NCBI GenBank assembly: GCA_910592205.1
Contig: CAJVPJ010000102.1
Coordinates: forward strand, 1-44,484
DNA from: Paraglomus occultum
Taxonomy: Eukaryota > Glomeromycota > Glomeromycetes > Paraglomerales > Paraglomeraceae
Length of the DNA stretch: 44,484 bases
Direction of reading: 5' to 3'
In this document: positions 25,776-38,780 of the stretch, piece by piece
How the letters are laid out: each line of letters begins with the position of its first letter
How positions within the stretch are numbered: position 1 is the stretch's first letter
Notes under the pieces: generated by a model
What the model was told of the DNA's origin: nothing
What the model saw: the letters and a program-made list of their open reading frames with translations, nothing else
Databases searched by the model: none
Program-made: the position numbers and the translations under genes

Positions 25776-28700
25776 AGCATTTTTCTGGCGATCAGGAAAA
25801 ATCGGTTGACTGTCTAGTAATGATAAGCAAGATGAGTAGTGTAATTAAGAATATGAAAGAAAAAAAAAGTATCATTTCTTGCCATAATTGGTATAAGTTC
25901 AGCTTATATACACACGCATCATTAATTCACTTAATGTTCCCAGACTAATCGCTAGTTTAATCATCGTTTCTCTTCGTCTCCTTGTTTGCAAAGCTTCTTC
26001 TTCTTGTGTTTCCCATATGCGAATAGTGATTGATCTGTGTAACCACTAAGATACAATAAAATTAATAATGCATCATCTGTAGTACAATATCTTACTAATC
26101 AGCACGGGGGAAATTTGGTCAGCACTGATAAATTCGGCCGACAAGCTCGGGAATTTCGGATTAAAATATGAGCGATTAGCATGTCTATTATTAGTTGCCA
26201 TTACATTCAATCATCAAAATTTAGATCACTACAATTTGTTGTATCATAGCACAATTGCACACATGTTAATAAACATCTTTATTAAATTCGTAATTATCAG
26301 TTTGTTGGGTGGATGTCAAAAACGTTCATGGGTCAGTCGTACTGATGTCGTATCTTTTTCTTTTGCACATGCAAGTGCAGAAAACGTATTGGTGCAAATT
26401 ATGGCAAATTGTTATTATTATGGTTTTCAAAGAAGAAAAAGACAATTCGATAAATCGACCCTTGTTGTAAAAGTTAGCCGCAGCTGAACATAAATACTGG
26501 TAAACGTTTCGGTAACACACCAACATTCGATCTAAGACTAATGAGGAAAACTACCATTCGCGGAAACAGAAAGGGTTAAAAGTTGATCCCTTTGCTGAGC
26601 AAAATAGATTTCCGCGCGTATACTAAACAGTAAGTAACAATTAACACTTAAAATATGCTTTTTATAATCACGTGCAATTAATGTTGCTGCGCAAAGACGT
26701 AAAATCGGTAAAATGTTTGTCCGCATTACGAGTCGTGTCGTTGGCGTCGAATCATTGAACCGCGATAAACAATTGCGGTAAACAATGTCCGATTTGTTCT
26801 GCTGCGTTCAAACAATAGAAACATGTTTATTACAATAATACTGTGCCATATGATAACATCAAGGTGAAAAAGCTCCTCTCATTTGTCGCCGCTGCGGATT
26901 TTTTTTTCCTGTCTCTTAGCCCAAAGTGTAAAAGGGACTTTAGTGTCACATGTTTGACAATGCATGCGTAGATGCATATTTTATGTGTTGTATGCTCAAT
27001 GACATGGTTTTGCTGCTACGGATATGACATAACATGATTACGATATGGTTCTTATAAGCGTTCTCGTATCTTTGCATAGTTATTACAACACAGTATTATA
27101 CAGTATATTACACGTAGTAACAAACAATATTAATGTAAGTCAGTCATTTTCTATTGAGCACAAATAGACAAAAGATAAAAAAGAAAGAGCACAGTCTGTC
27201 GTCATCTAATTATGGGTCCCTGTTTCAACACAATTCTAGGAAATCCGAACATTCAAAGCTAAATAACACTAGCCATATAAATTTCTCTTTCCATGAAAAA
27301 ATATATTGAGAAAACGTGATCGAATGCAAAGTTACTTTTGGATTATAGCGGGTCTTGTTCAATAAAGTGTCGAACATAAATTATACATCTACGCATTAAA
27401 CGTGATAAAAACAATTTCTGGCAAGCTTGACAAAAAAAGTGAATACTATTCTGTCAAAGCTGATATAAGCAGACCGATTGTCTCTAAAGAAATTATTCAA
27501 CAGTACGGTGAACCCCATAAGTGTAACACGCAAATCTGTATCTAAAGTTGATTGGTTTCATGTGATAAGAACGAGATCGATGCATCAAAAGTTGTCTCAC
27601 TTTTAAAAGTCTTGATAGATGTATCGAAATTTTAATAAGGCATAGAGACAACGCTTTCTCCAACTAATTGTTAGGACTTGATGCTATTCTCAGCTTCCTC
27701 GTTATTGCCACAAACCCCAATAATTTACCTGATTATAACACAATTTTGTGAACATTACGGATGTGCTTTAGAGGGGAGATGTATATTATTATAAGAAAAT
27801 AAAACGCAACTTTATAGTTTACGGAAGTTTATCGTTTATTTGATAGAACAAGATCATAATGAAAAGTGTGGCATTTACATAAACTACTGTAACAATTCGC
27901 TACTAGAAATTAGTTTACCCAATTGTTATTCAATGGTCTTTGGCGAGATTGTTGGCTATTTAAAATAATTACGATGCCGGTATTTCACAATTTTTTCGGA
28001 TGCTGTTACGAGAAAAGAATGCTTCTTGCTGCACTTATATACTCATAGACGACTCTTCCTGCAGACTTTATAAGAAACTTTACAACGGAAAGAATCGAAA
28101 TACGACATTGCATATTCTCTTACATCAGGACTCTGAATATATATACAGTGCTTTATTATTTCCACTATCTTACGTGGAAAATGTATTTCCAACCGCTCAT
28201 TGTCGGGGTTGACAGAAAACAATATGTTGGAGTGTTGAAATCACTACAGTCCTTTCTTATCGATCGAATTAATAATATACAACAAACAACCAAATGGTCG
28301 ATGACAGAATTGAAAAAGACGACACACGCGTTATTACTTCCTTATAATTATCTTTAATTTTAGTGTTAGGGCAAATTTGAACATGTCATAGTCCAAAAAT
28401 AAACTTTCTATTTTTTTACAATCATACACAAATTTTCATATTCCTGGTTTTTCCTTGATAAGAACGTCCTATACAGTTTCGCTGCAATCGGTGTTATCTC
28501 AATATGACTATAATAATTTTAGGAGCAAATGTTTGTTTTTCTTGGAAGACGTTTGTTCAGCTGAAAATTTAACTGTGTGCAAAAGCCAACTATGTATTGA
28601 ATGTATGCCTCAAGAAAATTTGTTTGTGCTGATTCTACACTAATTTGAGAGTTGTCTTCAAATTTATGACAGAGTCAATCAACGTTTAAATTCTCGCGTA

Positions 28701-31319
28701 AACGCATGCAAGATGCGGCATACAGTATACAGTTAACTGATAAAATGTTAGCACACGTCCGGGATGATACAGCGGTTTGCGTTTTATACTTCAACAACGT
28801 AATTACGTGGGAGTTAAAAGAGTTTGTTGTCGATTTTGTTCTAATGACAGTTATATTAGCATCTACGTAACAATTTTGCCAACTAAGGAAAACTTTTCAT
28901 AGTCGGCTTTTGAGATAATGTCAACAATGCCTAAACAACTTTTACCAAATTTTCAACACTATTATAATTTTTTGCTTTAGTTTTCTACAATCGATCGTAT
29001 GTCCAAAAAAATCGAATCCTCAAGTCGTAATAGCAAGGTCTATCAAGAAACAGCAATGTGATTCAAACAAGAAACAAGATTTAAATTATATGCATTTTGG
29101 GAAACATTGTCATATGTTACTTTTGAAGATATTAGTTATTGCTGATGAGTGTGGTGAAGCATTGCATAAAATCTGAACAAATTTTTTCCCTAAAATAGTA
29201 CTATTTGAAAAAAATGCAGCCATTTCAGCGGCAGTAATCAAAGTGTCAGTATTTATAAGTCATCAACTTTGGTAACTTTTTTCTGACATCATTGGTTTGC
29301 AAAACGAGAGCCTTATCAAAGAATGCTATCATCTCTATCCTTTGAATCCGGCTTTAAATCGATGCAAAATATTGTGCTTGCATTGAGCAACTTATTGCAA
29401 CTCCCCACTGTTTCTCCATAGACCAACTGATTGTTGAATCCAACCCTGGCGACAAGTAATTACGTCAAGAATAGTAATGTTTGATCAGTTAACCGCGCGT
29501 CATAATAATAAGAAGGAACCAAATGTAAGCACAATACTAGGTTATATAATAATAGATAATTTGATGAAAGAATAAAAAGACGACATTAAGCAATTTTGAG
29601 GTAAAAATATTACGTTGTTATTATACACCAAGAGCATTTGAACAATAAAGTAATTTCTCTTTTCTGTTGGCTTGACAACGCTACTAGTCATAGTATAGAT
29701 TCTCCAACAAGTTCTTTCCCGAAATTGATGTGCGGGCAGGTGTTGTTCGATCCAAACGGTTGTCGAGTCACAATTAAAAATGTCAAATATGCGCACTTGT
29801 CCAAATAATTTAACCAGGCAGACAACATCAGCTTCCCTTTACCTCTTGTAAGATTTTAGACCTTTTCCTTATGTTTATTCTAACCAACAAATTTTTTAAC
29901 TTACTCTCGAAATTGAACCAAGTATCGCTCACCAGTGATGGGATTAATACCAAGCTGAAAGTTTTTTCGAGGTTTTTTTTTTTTCAAATACGCGGCGTCC
30001 GTTTTCAATAAATTTGCCGTATTATCGTTATTTTATGCATGTCTGCTTATTATGGGAAAGATTACCCGAATTATAACAAACTTTAACCCTTTAACAAAAA
30101 TACTAGGTAAAAAAATTTGATGCCCTCGCTACAGTCAAAACTGTATTTATTTACTAGATACAAAACCATCTGCTTACAGTCGTAACCGTATGTATACAAA
30201 GCTTACCATTAATAGAAAACTAATTAAGTAAACTCGCCCAAACTTGTATCAGGTTAAAACGTTTCTCCGATAAAAAAATCTCCCCACCAGTTATCATAAA
30301 TTGGTCCATGCTTCTGAATGGAATTTTAAAGTCGGACGCCTCGAGCAACGGTAGTTTGTAATCCCGTCTGGTAAAAGCGTAAGAACCAAAGCTCTTGGCT
30401 GATTACCTCATTTAAAGAGAATCACTATCGATGCTAGTAAATTCGCCGTTGTTTCTCCGGACCGATTGTGCTGGAACAGGAAATTTGATATACGGGTTGA
30501 ATAAGTTCCGTCAGCGAAAGGTTTTTTCGGTAAATATTTGTCTATTTGGAAAAAATAAACTTTACGGCATAAGCTTACAGCCAGTAGTCGTACACAGTAA
30601 GCTGTGGCTGTGTCTTACGAAGCAAAAGTGCTATCAATTATTTCAGGGGAATTATGTACGACCTGTTTATCTACTGTTTGTTACCCACCACCACCACCAT
30701 CACTAATAATAAAACGATAATAACGACAACGACAGGAATAAACCTTAAACTTTATCTTATCGTATAGTAACCCGAACGATTCGTATGGAAGAAAACTTGT
30801 GATTGTTTATATTATCTATGATATTGTTCTTTAAATTACAAAATGACATGAATGTAAAGTAATAGGTGAATGCAAAAGCTCAACAACAATAACACAGTAA
30901 TAAGAATAGCAAAAAATAGTAAGAGAATATAAAAACTACAATAAATATTGATAAAATAGTAATTATAAATATCACAATAGTTCCAATGATAATAGAAAAT
31001 ACAAATCGATATGTTGATAGGTAATGATTGTTATTGTCGTATAACCATTACACTAACTTCGTTTTACATTCAAACCTAATCACTGTTGTAAATATACTTT
31101 TGGAAAAAACTGTACAAGGTATTAAGACTACCTTTGATGCAAAATGAATATCAATACAATGTTTTACCATGATATTAGCTAAAAAAAAAAGATATCCAAT
31201 AAAAATAAATAAATACACAAAGTTCAACTTTGTCAGTTAGCTACCCAATCTAAAAATATCCTTTCCTTACCTCCCTCGGTTTTCCCCATGTCCCTTTCCA
31301 CCCCCCCCCCTTCTTCTCT
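25776..31319. other. 5.5-kb AT-rich spacer, possible decayed coding remnants
   Basis: No gene recognised. Minus-strand readings near 29120-29245, 29640-29796 and 29915-29990 give short protein-like stretches (for example ITAAEMAAFF and LGINPITGERYLVQFRE) separated by stops and a 12-base A run on that strand that shifts frame. They may be relics of a gene or mobile element, but no family could be named. A plus-strand ORF at 30431-30706 ends by chance in six histidines from a CAC/CAT repeat. Confidence 0.35.
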
Positions 31320-32741
31320 TTACCATCCGCCATTATTTCCTTCCTCATGACTATCACCGCCATCTTGTGACGGTACAATCTCAACGTTGTCTGTGATTTG
31401 CGATTGTCCCGCTGAACGGGAAAACGCATCCTGAAAATTCTGAGAATATGATGTGTGGAAGATAGAAGGCGAGGACATTGCCAGGGGTGAGAATTGGTTT
31501 GTACTCGGTGGTAATATGTCATATACTATACTTGTTAGCGCTGTGCTTGGAGAAGACTGGGGTTGCATGTTGGGTGCTTCGGTGGAAGTATTGTACTGAC
31601 TGAACACGGGGTGGTATGAGGGATTAAAAAATTGTTCTTGACGAATTGATGATGTATCATCGAATCTTTGTATGGGGGACAGGACAGGTGGAGGGGGGTG
31701 TTGATTACCTGGTTCAACGTTCTCTGTCAATTCTATTTGCGTGTCAAGGTCGGGTACCTTTGGTCTTTGTTTTTTTCGTGGTTTAGGTTTATGGTCAAGA
31801 CCACGTTTTGGAGCCCTTTTCGGTTCATTCGGTTTTGTAGCACTAACCGCTGCTGAAGCTTCATTTGTATCACAAACGACAGTCTCATTATTTTTTTTAT
31901 GTGTTTCTATTATACGTTTAATAGACTCCCAAATTTCTTGTCTCTCTTGTTCGTCCGTAGTTAGTATTAATTGTCTCAAGCTTCCAGATATTTGTAAATA
32001 AGCTGTTTCTACCGACAGCAATGTCTTGTGACTTTTTGTAAATTCATGCCATAATGATCTTAGCAGTTCAACTTGTTCACTCGTAGTATTACGATCTACA
32101 AACAACAAGAATAAATCTTCCTCAAGTCGTTTTATTAACCTCTGAAGACGCATTGTATGAACTACTTCGAGCACAGTGCTAGTTGCTTCTCGCAATTTGT
32201 TTTCCAAGTTGCAAACTCTTTCATTAAGACTTTCTGTTGTCAATAATCCTTTCGACTTGCGCCCAGGCTCTGGGAATGTACACTCCTCATTACGTTTTGT
32301 ACAGTTTGTACAAGCTTTTCCTGTCTTATAATCTCCATTGCAATTCTTCTTGTCTTTTTTGCATTTGTGGCATGCATTTTCGCATATCTTGCGTTTTTTC
32401 GTGTTAGATCTAACCGATTGTGAGCGTGAGTTACTGTCCGAGTCTGTGTTGTCTACTGTCCTTTGTTCTTGTTGTTGCGGTTGTTGCGGTTGTTGCGGTT
32501 GCAGTTGTTGCTGTTCTTGATGTCGTCGCTGTTGCTGCTCTTGTTGTTGTCGTTGTTGCTGCTCTTGTTGTTGTCGTTGTTGTTGTTGCTGCTGTTGTTG
32601 CTGCTGCTGCTGCTGCTGTAACTGTATTTGTTGCATTTGACGCTGCTGTAGTTGTTGTTGTTGTCCTATTAGCATTTGCTGTCGTTGTGGTGGTTGTGTT
32701 AGCGGTTGTGACGGTTGTTGTCGCCTGGGTCGTTGTGACAT
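31320..32741 (-). CDS. Zn(II)2Cys6 (Gal4-type) transcription factor with polyglutamine N-terminus
   Basis: Single-exon gene, 473 aa. The binuclear zinc cluster has the exact fungal spacing: Cys at 124, 127, 134, 144, 147 and 154 (CX2CX6CX9CX2CX6C), preceded by a basic patch TKKRK. Such domains bind paired CGG half-sites. A short heptad-like segment follows (about 170-190, ESLNERVCNLENKLREAT), as in the dimerisation coiled coil of Gal4 relatives. Residues 1-92 are dominated by glutamine, with an unbroken run of about 14 near residue 42; Gln-rich regions often act as activation or condensation segments. Residues 295-330 are Lys/Arg/Pro-rich, a likely second nuclear signal, and the C-terminus is Ser/Pro/Gln-rich. 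The large fungal-specific transcription-factor middle-homology region is not evident, and the protein is short for the class. Targets unknown. Confidence 0.88.
   Translation of the reverse strand: MSQRPRRQQPSQPLTQPPQRQQMLIGQQQQLQQRQMQQIQLQQQQQQQQQQQQQQRQQQEQQQRQQQEQQQRRHQEQQQLQPQQPQQPQQQEQRTVDNTDSDSNSRSQSVRSNTKKRKICENACHKCKKDKKNCNGDYKTGKACTNCTKRNEECTFPEPGRKSKGLLTTESLNERVCNLENKLREATSTVLEVVHTMRLQRLIKRLEEDLFLLFVDRNTTSEQVELLRSLWHEFTKSHKTLLSVETAYLQISGSLRQLILTTDEQERQEIWESIKRIIETHKKNNETVVCDTNEASAAVSATKPNEPKRAPKRGLDHKPKPRKKQRPKVPDLDTQIELTENVEPGNQHPPPPVLSPIQRFDDTSSIRQEQFFNPSYHPVFSQYNTSTEAPNMQPQSSPSTALTSIVYDILPPSTNQFSPLAMSSPSIFHTSYSQNFQDAFSRSAGQSQITDNVEIVPSQDGGDSHEEGNNGGW
32463..32690. repeat. CAG/CAA-type trinucleotide tract encoding polyQ
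   Basis: Coding-strand CAG and CAA codons, read here as ctg/ttg, mixed with CGG/CGA/CGT and GAG codons, give about 75 residues of Gln-rich sequence. The mixed codons suggest older, partly stabilised repeat growth rather than a pure slippage tract. Confidence 0.85.
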
Positions 32742-35700
32742 TGTGAAGAAGTCTGTGCTGTTTAACTTTGTTTTTTAAATACCGACTGGATAATTATATA
32801 TTTAACGGATCAAATCAATGATTCATAACTTTAAAAACAGTACATAATTTATTTATATTGAATATTATACATCGTAAGGTAATACAAAGCATTGATACAA
32901 TTATACAAACCAAACTAGTCCAAATCAGGTTTTTCCCTCGGCTCTTAGCAATAAATGGGTTATGTATTAAAAAGAGAGAGAAATAAACAAGAGTTTGGCA
33001 AAAAGCTGCGGAAACAGCGAATATGCTTCGCATAATCTAACTATATTCATAATCAATGATAAACTGCATAGCACTCATTCAATTGTGGGTACTTATCAGG
33101 AACAAAAAAGAAAGCATCTCTGCGTATATAATATCAAAAGCGGTATTGATTATTTCATTGAAAATTTGTAATTGCGTTGGTCTTGGTCACGGTCAGGATT
33201 TTGATCGGGTGAGCTATGAAAGACGCATACACTCGTAACGGTCGATAACTCCCTCTCTTTGGTTGGTGCAAAGTTGATATTTTAACCCCTTTAGGCGTAG
33301 TCTTATTTCCACAGTTTGTATGAAAGTGGTGCGTTCCATGTTCTAAAGCCCCTTTCCTCCAAAACTTCTCATCCCTGGTAACAACAACAACACTTGATCT
33401 ATTTCCAGACTGTACTCTTATTTCCTCAAATAACCTTATAAACCACTCTTCTCTTCATTCACTTATTTCAAAACGGCCGATGTCTAACATTGCTAAGCAT
33501 TTACACACACAGTGGATGGGATAAGTTAGGTAATCGGTTCATTATAATTATTAATACTGTTATTGTTAATCTGTTAATATTGTGTTAGTATTATTCACGT
33601 GGAATGATGCATAGTCTCTTGTATATGTAAATATGCGTATCAGTACCATATAGACACAATAGGAGTACTACCTATAATTTGCCCCTCTCCTCTCTCTTAA
33701 TCTTTCGCCCCCCCCAAATAATCATTGTGTTCATTATTATTATGAAACTAGTTTTTTACTTGAAAATAAGCAAGATATATAATTAGATTGATTAGCAATA
33801 AGGCAGATCCCCAAATATCAGCGCAAGATTTGAATTATTAATATCTATTCGACTATACACACAATCATTTATCTCTTATTTATCATTTTTAGGTATTATT
33901 CAAATGTTTGTGTTGTGAACATTTTAGGTTAAATTGAGAAGATCGACGGGATAAACCCAAATGCAAAATAGATCGAATAAGAACATTGACCCATTGCTGG
34001 ATGCAGATAATCGTCACAAACATTAACATGCAAGGGAAATAAGAAATTTATCCTAACATCAACTTGTATTGTCACTGTTTCGCAAAAACTGCGGACAATA
34101 AAACAACGAATACCTCTCACAGATAAACTCACCGGACAGTGACTCCGTATGCAATTGACTTCCAAACCGTCCCATATCTTTCTCTCTTTGTACCTCTCTC
34201 TCGGGTATTAACTTTCCCAAAGGTAATATTTATTCGCCATTTTTTGACAGGGGTGTAATGTAATACAAGGTTTTGTCTCGGTTTGGTTTATAAATAACAA
34301 CGAATCCCATCAGTAAGGAGTCACATGCGGCGCATGAGATCATACTCATCTACTCAACCCCCCAGGTATGCCCCCCCCTCCTTGTTCGTTTAGAAACTTA
34401 TTTGCCCATCCACTTTAGTAGAATTGACAATTTTCGTTCTACCATGACTTCCTAATATCGTACATCTATACATATTAATATCCCTTAAAGTCTAATTTCG
34501 CCTCTGTTATCATTTACTAAACTTACTAATCAGGTCTCCATTCGAAATAGAGTTTATATGCCGTACGCCATAGTTGATTAGTGATGCTGATGCAAAATGT
34601 CGACACGGCAGATAGCATTGTTCCTCGCAACTGATTATATATAACAATATTACCTTTAAGAAACGCCAGAGTCTTCTTAACGGTACATCGAAGGTTTCGT
34701 TCATCGAATGTTTACGTTCGACCATCGAGAGATGCATTATAACCGCTGATTGTACGCCCGTTATGATCTGGCCTGTTTCCTCTCAATTCGCGCCATTATG
34801 GTGGCCCACTTTAAGAATTATAATGTGTCACTAACAAGAGAGGGAAATGTCATTTGCAGACAGATCATGAAACCATTTCTACTCCTCCTCCTCCTCTTCT
34901 TCTTCTCGCCCATATGAATAACCGAGACAAATGATGTAATAGTGCTTACATGTATCAACTGGCGAGAGTGAGTAATTTAGTTAATTTTTTTTTGTCTCTA
35001 TTCATTTAAGCAATTAATTAATTTAATCAACTTGACATGGTAATCAAGGTTGACACTGTGAATGCGATAGGGATAAACTAAAGCCATTGTAGTGTATAGT
35101 TAACAATATTAGTAGATAGTCTAAACATAATTAGACTTGCGACTTTATCCACAATCTGTCCATCACATCAGCCCGCGATCAACACAAATGTCTCCTAATG
35201 CCCCTGGCCTACCCAAACATTCCTGTCAAGCATAACAAGTTTTCGTACCAACTTTATCGGCATCCTTTATCCCGATTATTCTCGAACACGATAAGCAGGA
35301 ATATGTCCTATGATGGTTGTGAGCGAAGGGGGGGAGAGGATGATGGATTGACATATCGGATAAAATGATTGGGAATAGGGTTAGTCATATTTACATAATT
35401 GAACAAGTCGAGCGGATCGGTCAGGACAAGGAACGGCATGTGGACGGGTATCGCGATAAAAATAAATTCGATCTGCAAAGGTCGGTTAAAGTAGGTTTTT
35501 GACTCGATCATTGTGTATGTATGCGATGGGCTGGGGAAGAAAGATGAATTAAAGATGAAGAGAGAGATGCATATCTGTTACTGGTTTTATTGATAAGAAT
35601 GTAAATAGACTTTTATAGAGAATAACGGACGAGTGCGGGTTCTGGGAGACATTATTTAGTATGAGTGATGGCGAAGGCTATAGTCAAAAGCAGACGGTTT

Positions 35701-35958
35701 ACGCTTATAAACATCGTTTCTATAATATAGCTAGTAGAAAGCAGGAAAGAGTACGAACATACTTTAATTTTGCAACCGACATCATATGCAATCAATTATG
35801 CATAATGGGTGATGACTGTTTTGTCGCCGTTAACAGAGTTATTGATAAACTGATGCAAAAAATTCAGACATGCATCTGCTAACTGGCAACACTATTGCAG
35901 AATGACATCTGTCAATGTCAAAAATTCTACCACATCAATGGTAAAATCTCTCCATTTA

Positions 35959-35987
35959 CCGCTGATGCTTGAAAGCATTATCAGCGG
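35959..35987. repeat. Hairpin-forming inverted repeat
   Basis: CCGCTGAT (35959-35966) pairs with ATCAGCGG (35980-35987). Inside it GCTT pairs with AAGC around a two-base loop, leaving a three-base bulge (att). TCTCT and AGAGA further out could extend the stem. It could be an RNA structure or a small transposon end; no function shown. Confidence 0.7.
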
Positions 35988-36854
35988 ATAGAGAAATCTT
36001 CATCAGGGAATTGAACGGACTAAATTTACTATTTAATATTGAATTATTCTAATCAGTAATAACTATCGGTGACGAATGGTGATTTTACAACCAGCTTACT
36101 GTCGTTCAACTCAATTAATTCACTGACAGAATATACGTCCAAAGACGGCTGATAACTCTATCGCGTTCATGTACGTAACAGTTTTTTTGATAACAGAACA
36201 TGCAACAAGAAAAAAAGTGACAAAGGTTGATACGCCATAAAATGTTGCTTTGCAATGGAAGTGAGAAGGCAATTAGTTCTGCGTTGTCTATTTTACTGTA
36301 ATTTATCTTTATGAGATTAACGCATATCTGAAATGAAAGTATTAAGATCCGGGCTTGGCGCTTGATAGTATCAAGATAAAGTATTATTTTCGTTCATGAA
36401 GAATTTTGTAAGAGATAAACAATTTGTTTGCTATAAAATTTATGAACAAAGTACGTTGAAAATAGCGATAATTTTTCACATTACATGATAACGAGATTGA
36501 TTTCTTAATAGTTTATAACGTAAACATTGCCCAAAGAATGCAAGATAAAAGTAACCTGCTTACCCAGCATAGGAACGGGCAAGCAAAAGAAAAAATAGTA
36601 AGGTGTTTTTAAAAAAATTTCAAACCAGACCAAATAAATGTTTCGCGATAGAGTTATTTTAGGAATAGGAAAGGAAGCAACCGCTCCTGCATCTGCATCG
36701 ACTCTACATCATCAAGAATTCGTTCTCTTGTCACAGATCAGTGACCAATTAGATCGTTCTGACGCATTGGCGTAAATTTTATTCCTTACGTTTTTCTTCA
36801 ATTACGCGATTCCAGGAAAATGAAAAAACATTTTCATTTCTTTACATTCGAGCA

Positions 36855-36885
36855 TTACGCAGAGTTGATCTTACTCTGCGCGTAA
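36855..36885. repeat. Hairpin-forming inverted repeat
   Basis: TTACGCAGAGT (36855-36865) is complementary to ACTCTGCG(CG)TAA (36873-36885) with a two-base bulge and a seven-base loop. No gene or poly-T run next to it explains it. Confidence 0.7.
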
Positions 36886-38329
36886 AAATGGACATTTAAC
36901 AAAGTGAAAGTAAAAATGATATCCACTTTTAAAAATTAAGGAACGAGTAATTTCAACAACAACTACCGTGTACCGGGTATATGAGTTTACGATACTGTAT
37001 TTGTATCACATCGAACTCTGAACTTACGGGTAAATAACGTGAATATTTGTAACTGTATATCAAACAATTCATATAATTCAGAGACTCAAGAGCAATCCTT
37101 CGCTCGTGGATGAGAACGTGTTGTTTATGATCCGTGAAAAAAAAAGCATCAATATTTTATTCCCTAGTTAACGTAAAAACGTGCTTGTCAAAAGTCATAT
37201 TTCAATGTGACATCAGTTCTGGAAGAAATACACATTTGTTATGGTGCATATTAATATTGAGCACAAGGAACGTGTGCATAATAGTGTCATCGCGTCATTC
37301 GAAATTAGTGCTGATCATTTACACAAGAAATCGACATGTATGTCAACAAGTTGGTTAAAAAGCATTGATAGAATGGACAACTAGTAAGCTCGGAAGATAT
37401 ATAAACAGCGTAGATTTCGGCTAGTTTAGTGGTTTAGTGTGTTCGAGAGTTAGTTCCTTTATTTTCTAATAAATATAATTCTTTATCATACTCTGAAATA
37501 CATAATGGTAGATTATCAGTATACCTGTAAAACTGTTATCTAATAAGAATAATTGTCTCTTGTGTTTATTCGTGCCGATGCGTATTGATACAATTATAAG
37601 CATACCCCCAACCACTACGGTAGAGAACAGAGGACAGGTTAACCAATGTCTACATGTCTACGCATCGATACTTAAAAAAAGTCTAGCGTTAAAAGTACTG
37701 TTTATTTTATTCCGCTCGAGGCTTGCACTAGAATCAATAATCAATCGCTCTTCCGTGATTGTTAACTCGACATTATGAACGGTCGGATTTCATTTATCGA
37801 TATTTAGATTTTGTTTACGACAAGAGTTAAAAACCGATTTCTGACTTCAAATCAATAGTCGACAAACGTTTGCGAGTGCACGTTTATTAATTTTTAATTC
37901 CGTAGTTAATTACAATTAATGATCCAATATAATAATATGAAAAAGAAATAAGGTTCGGACTTGGATTTCGGTAGAGCTGCGAAATGATCATCATCCCGAA
38001 CTACTCTATCTCAGTACTTCAGGAATCACCTGATATCAGATCGCCGTCACCCCCTCTTCAAAAGCGTTGAGCCGTTCTTGAAAGAGTTCAAACCGTGCCT
38101 ATCAGTTCGCTCCTCGGCTCTTCCGCTCCCAGCTCTAGACTACACTCCAAGTCCTCTACCCTATATAATTACGAGAAAGCTAATTTAATAGTAAAAGCCA
38201 CATGAATCAAAATCTATGTCTATGTTACTACTTCCACCCCTCAACAACATCTAATATTGGCACAACCTCAGCAGCCGTCTCTTCATCCATTAACTGCTTC
38301 TCTTCTTAACCGTGTCGCTGTTGGAATAC

Positions 38330-38780
38330 TCGTTCGTAAGTTGCAGTAAACCTCGTGGGCGCGTAATATGGTGTAGCGTAACGGTCGGTTTGTTGTATTC
38401 ACGCTTTATGAAGTGGCGTAACGAGTTTTTGTTGTATTCACGCTTTGGAAATGTAAGCGACCGCACGTGCAGTAGAGAGAAGCATCCGGACGTATGTATA
38501 CGTATGAATATAAAAGTGTTTGGACTCTTTCACCGGTTAGTGGTCGATGAACTGTATCATTAAAGGACTTGTTCGTGAACTGCCGTATGCGCGTAATATG
38601 GAGCAGTTGCAAAGAATTGTTTGTTGTGTATTGAACACGGTAGTTGTGCTTTGGAGGAGGGGAAGCGATATGATCAGAGTATATAATGAGTAGAGACCCT
38701 GTTGTCGTTTTTGAGTCTTAATTTGATGACTTGTTCGTAGAGATTGTTCGTGTGTTATGTGGCGACAGAGATTGTTCGTT
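38330..38780. repeat. Degenerate GTTCGT-containing repeat block
   Basis: The 19-mer tttgttgtattcacgcttt occurs at 38389-38407 and 38428-38446, each preceded by gcgtaacg, so a roughly 40-bp unit is tandemly duplicated. gcgcgtaatatgg occurs at 38359-38371 and 38589-38601, each some 15-25 bp after a GTTCGT. GTTCGT itself occurs at 38332, 38571, 38733, 38746 and 38774. The block looks like layered local duplications of a non-coding sequence. Confidence 0.75.

Noticed and set aside
30431-30706. ORF ending in six histidines, resembling a His tag
   Set aside because: The histidines come from a natural CAC/CAT trinucleotide run at 30686-30703. There is no vector sequence around it and the ORF has no recognisable protein.
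32338-32746. Plus-strand Cys/Gly- or Val/Ala-rich ORFs opposite the Zn2Cys6 gene
   Set aside because: They are reverse-strand readings of the CAG/CAA polyQ tract, which give Cys-, Val- and Ala-rich peptides in the other frames.
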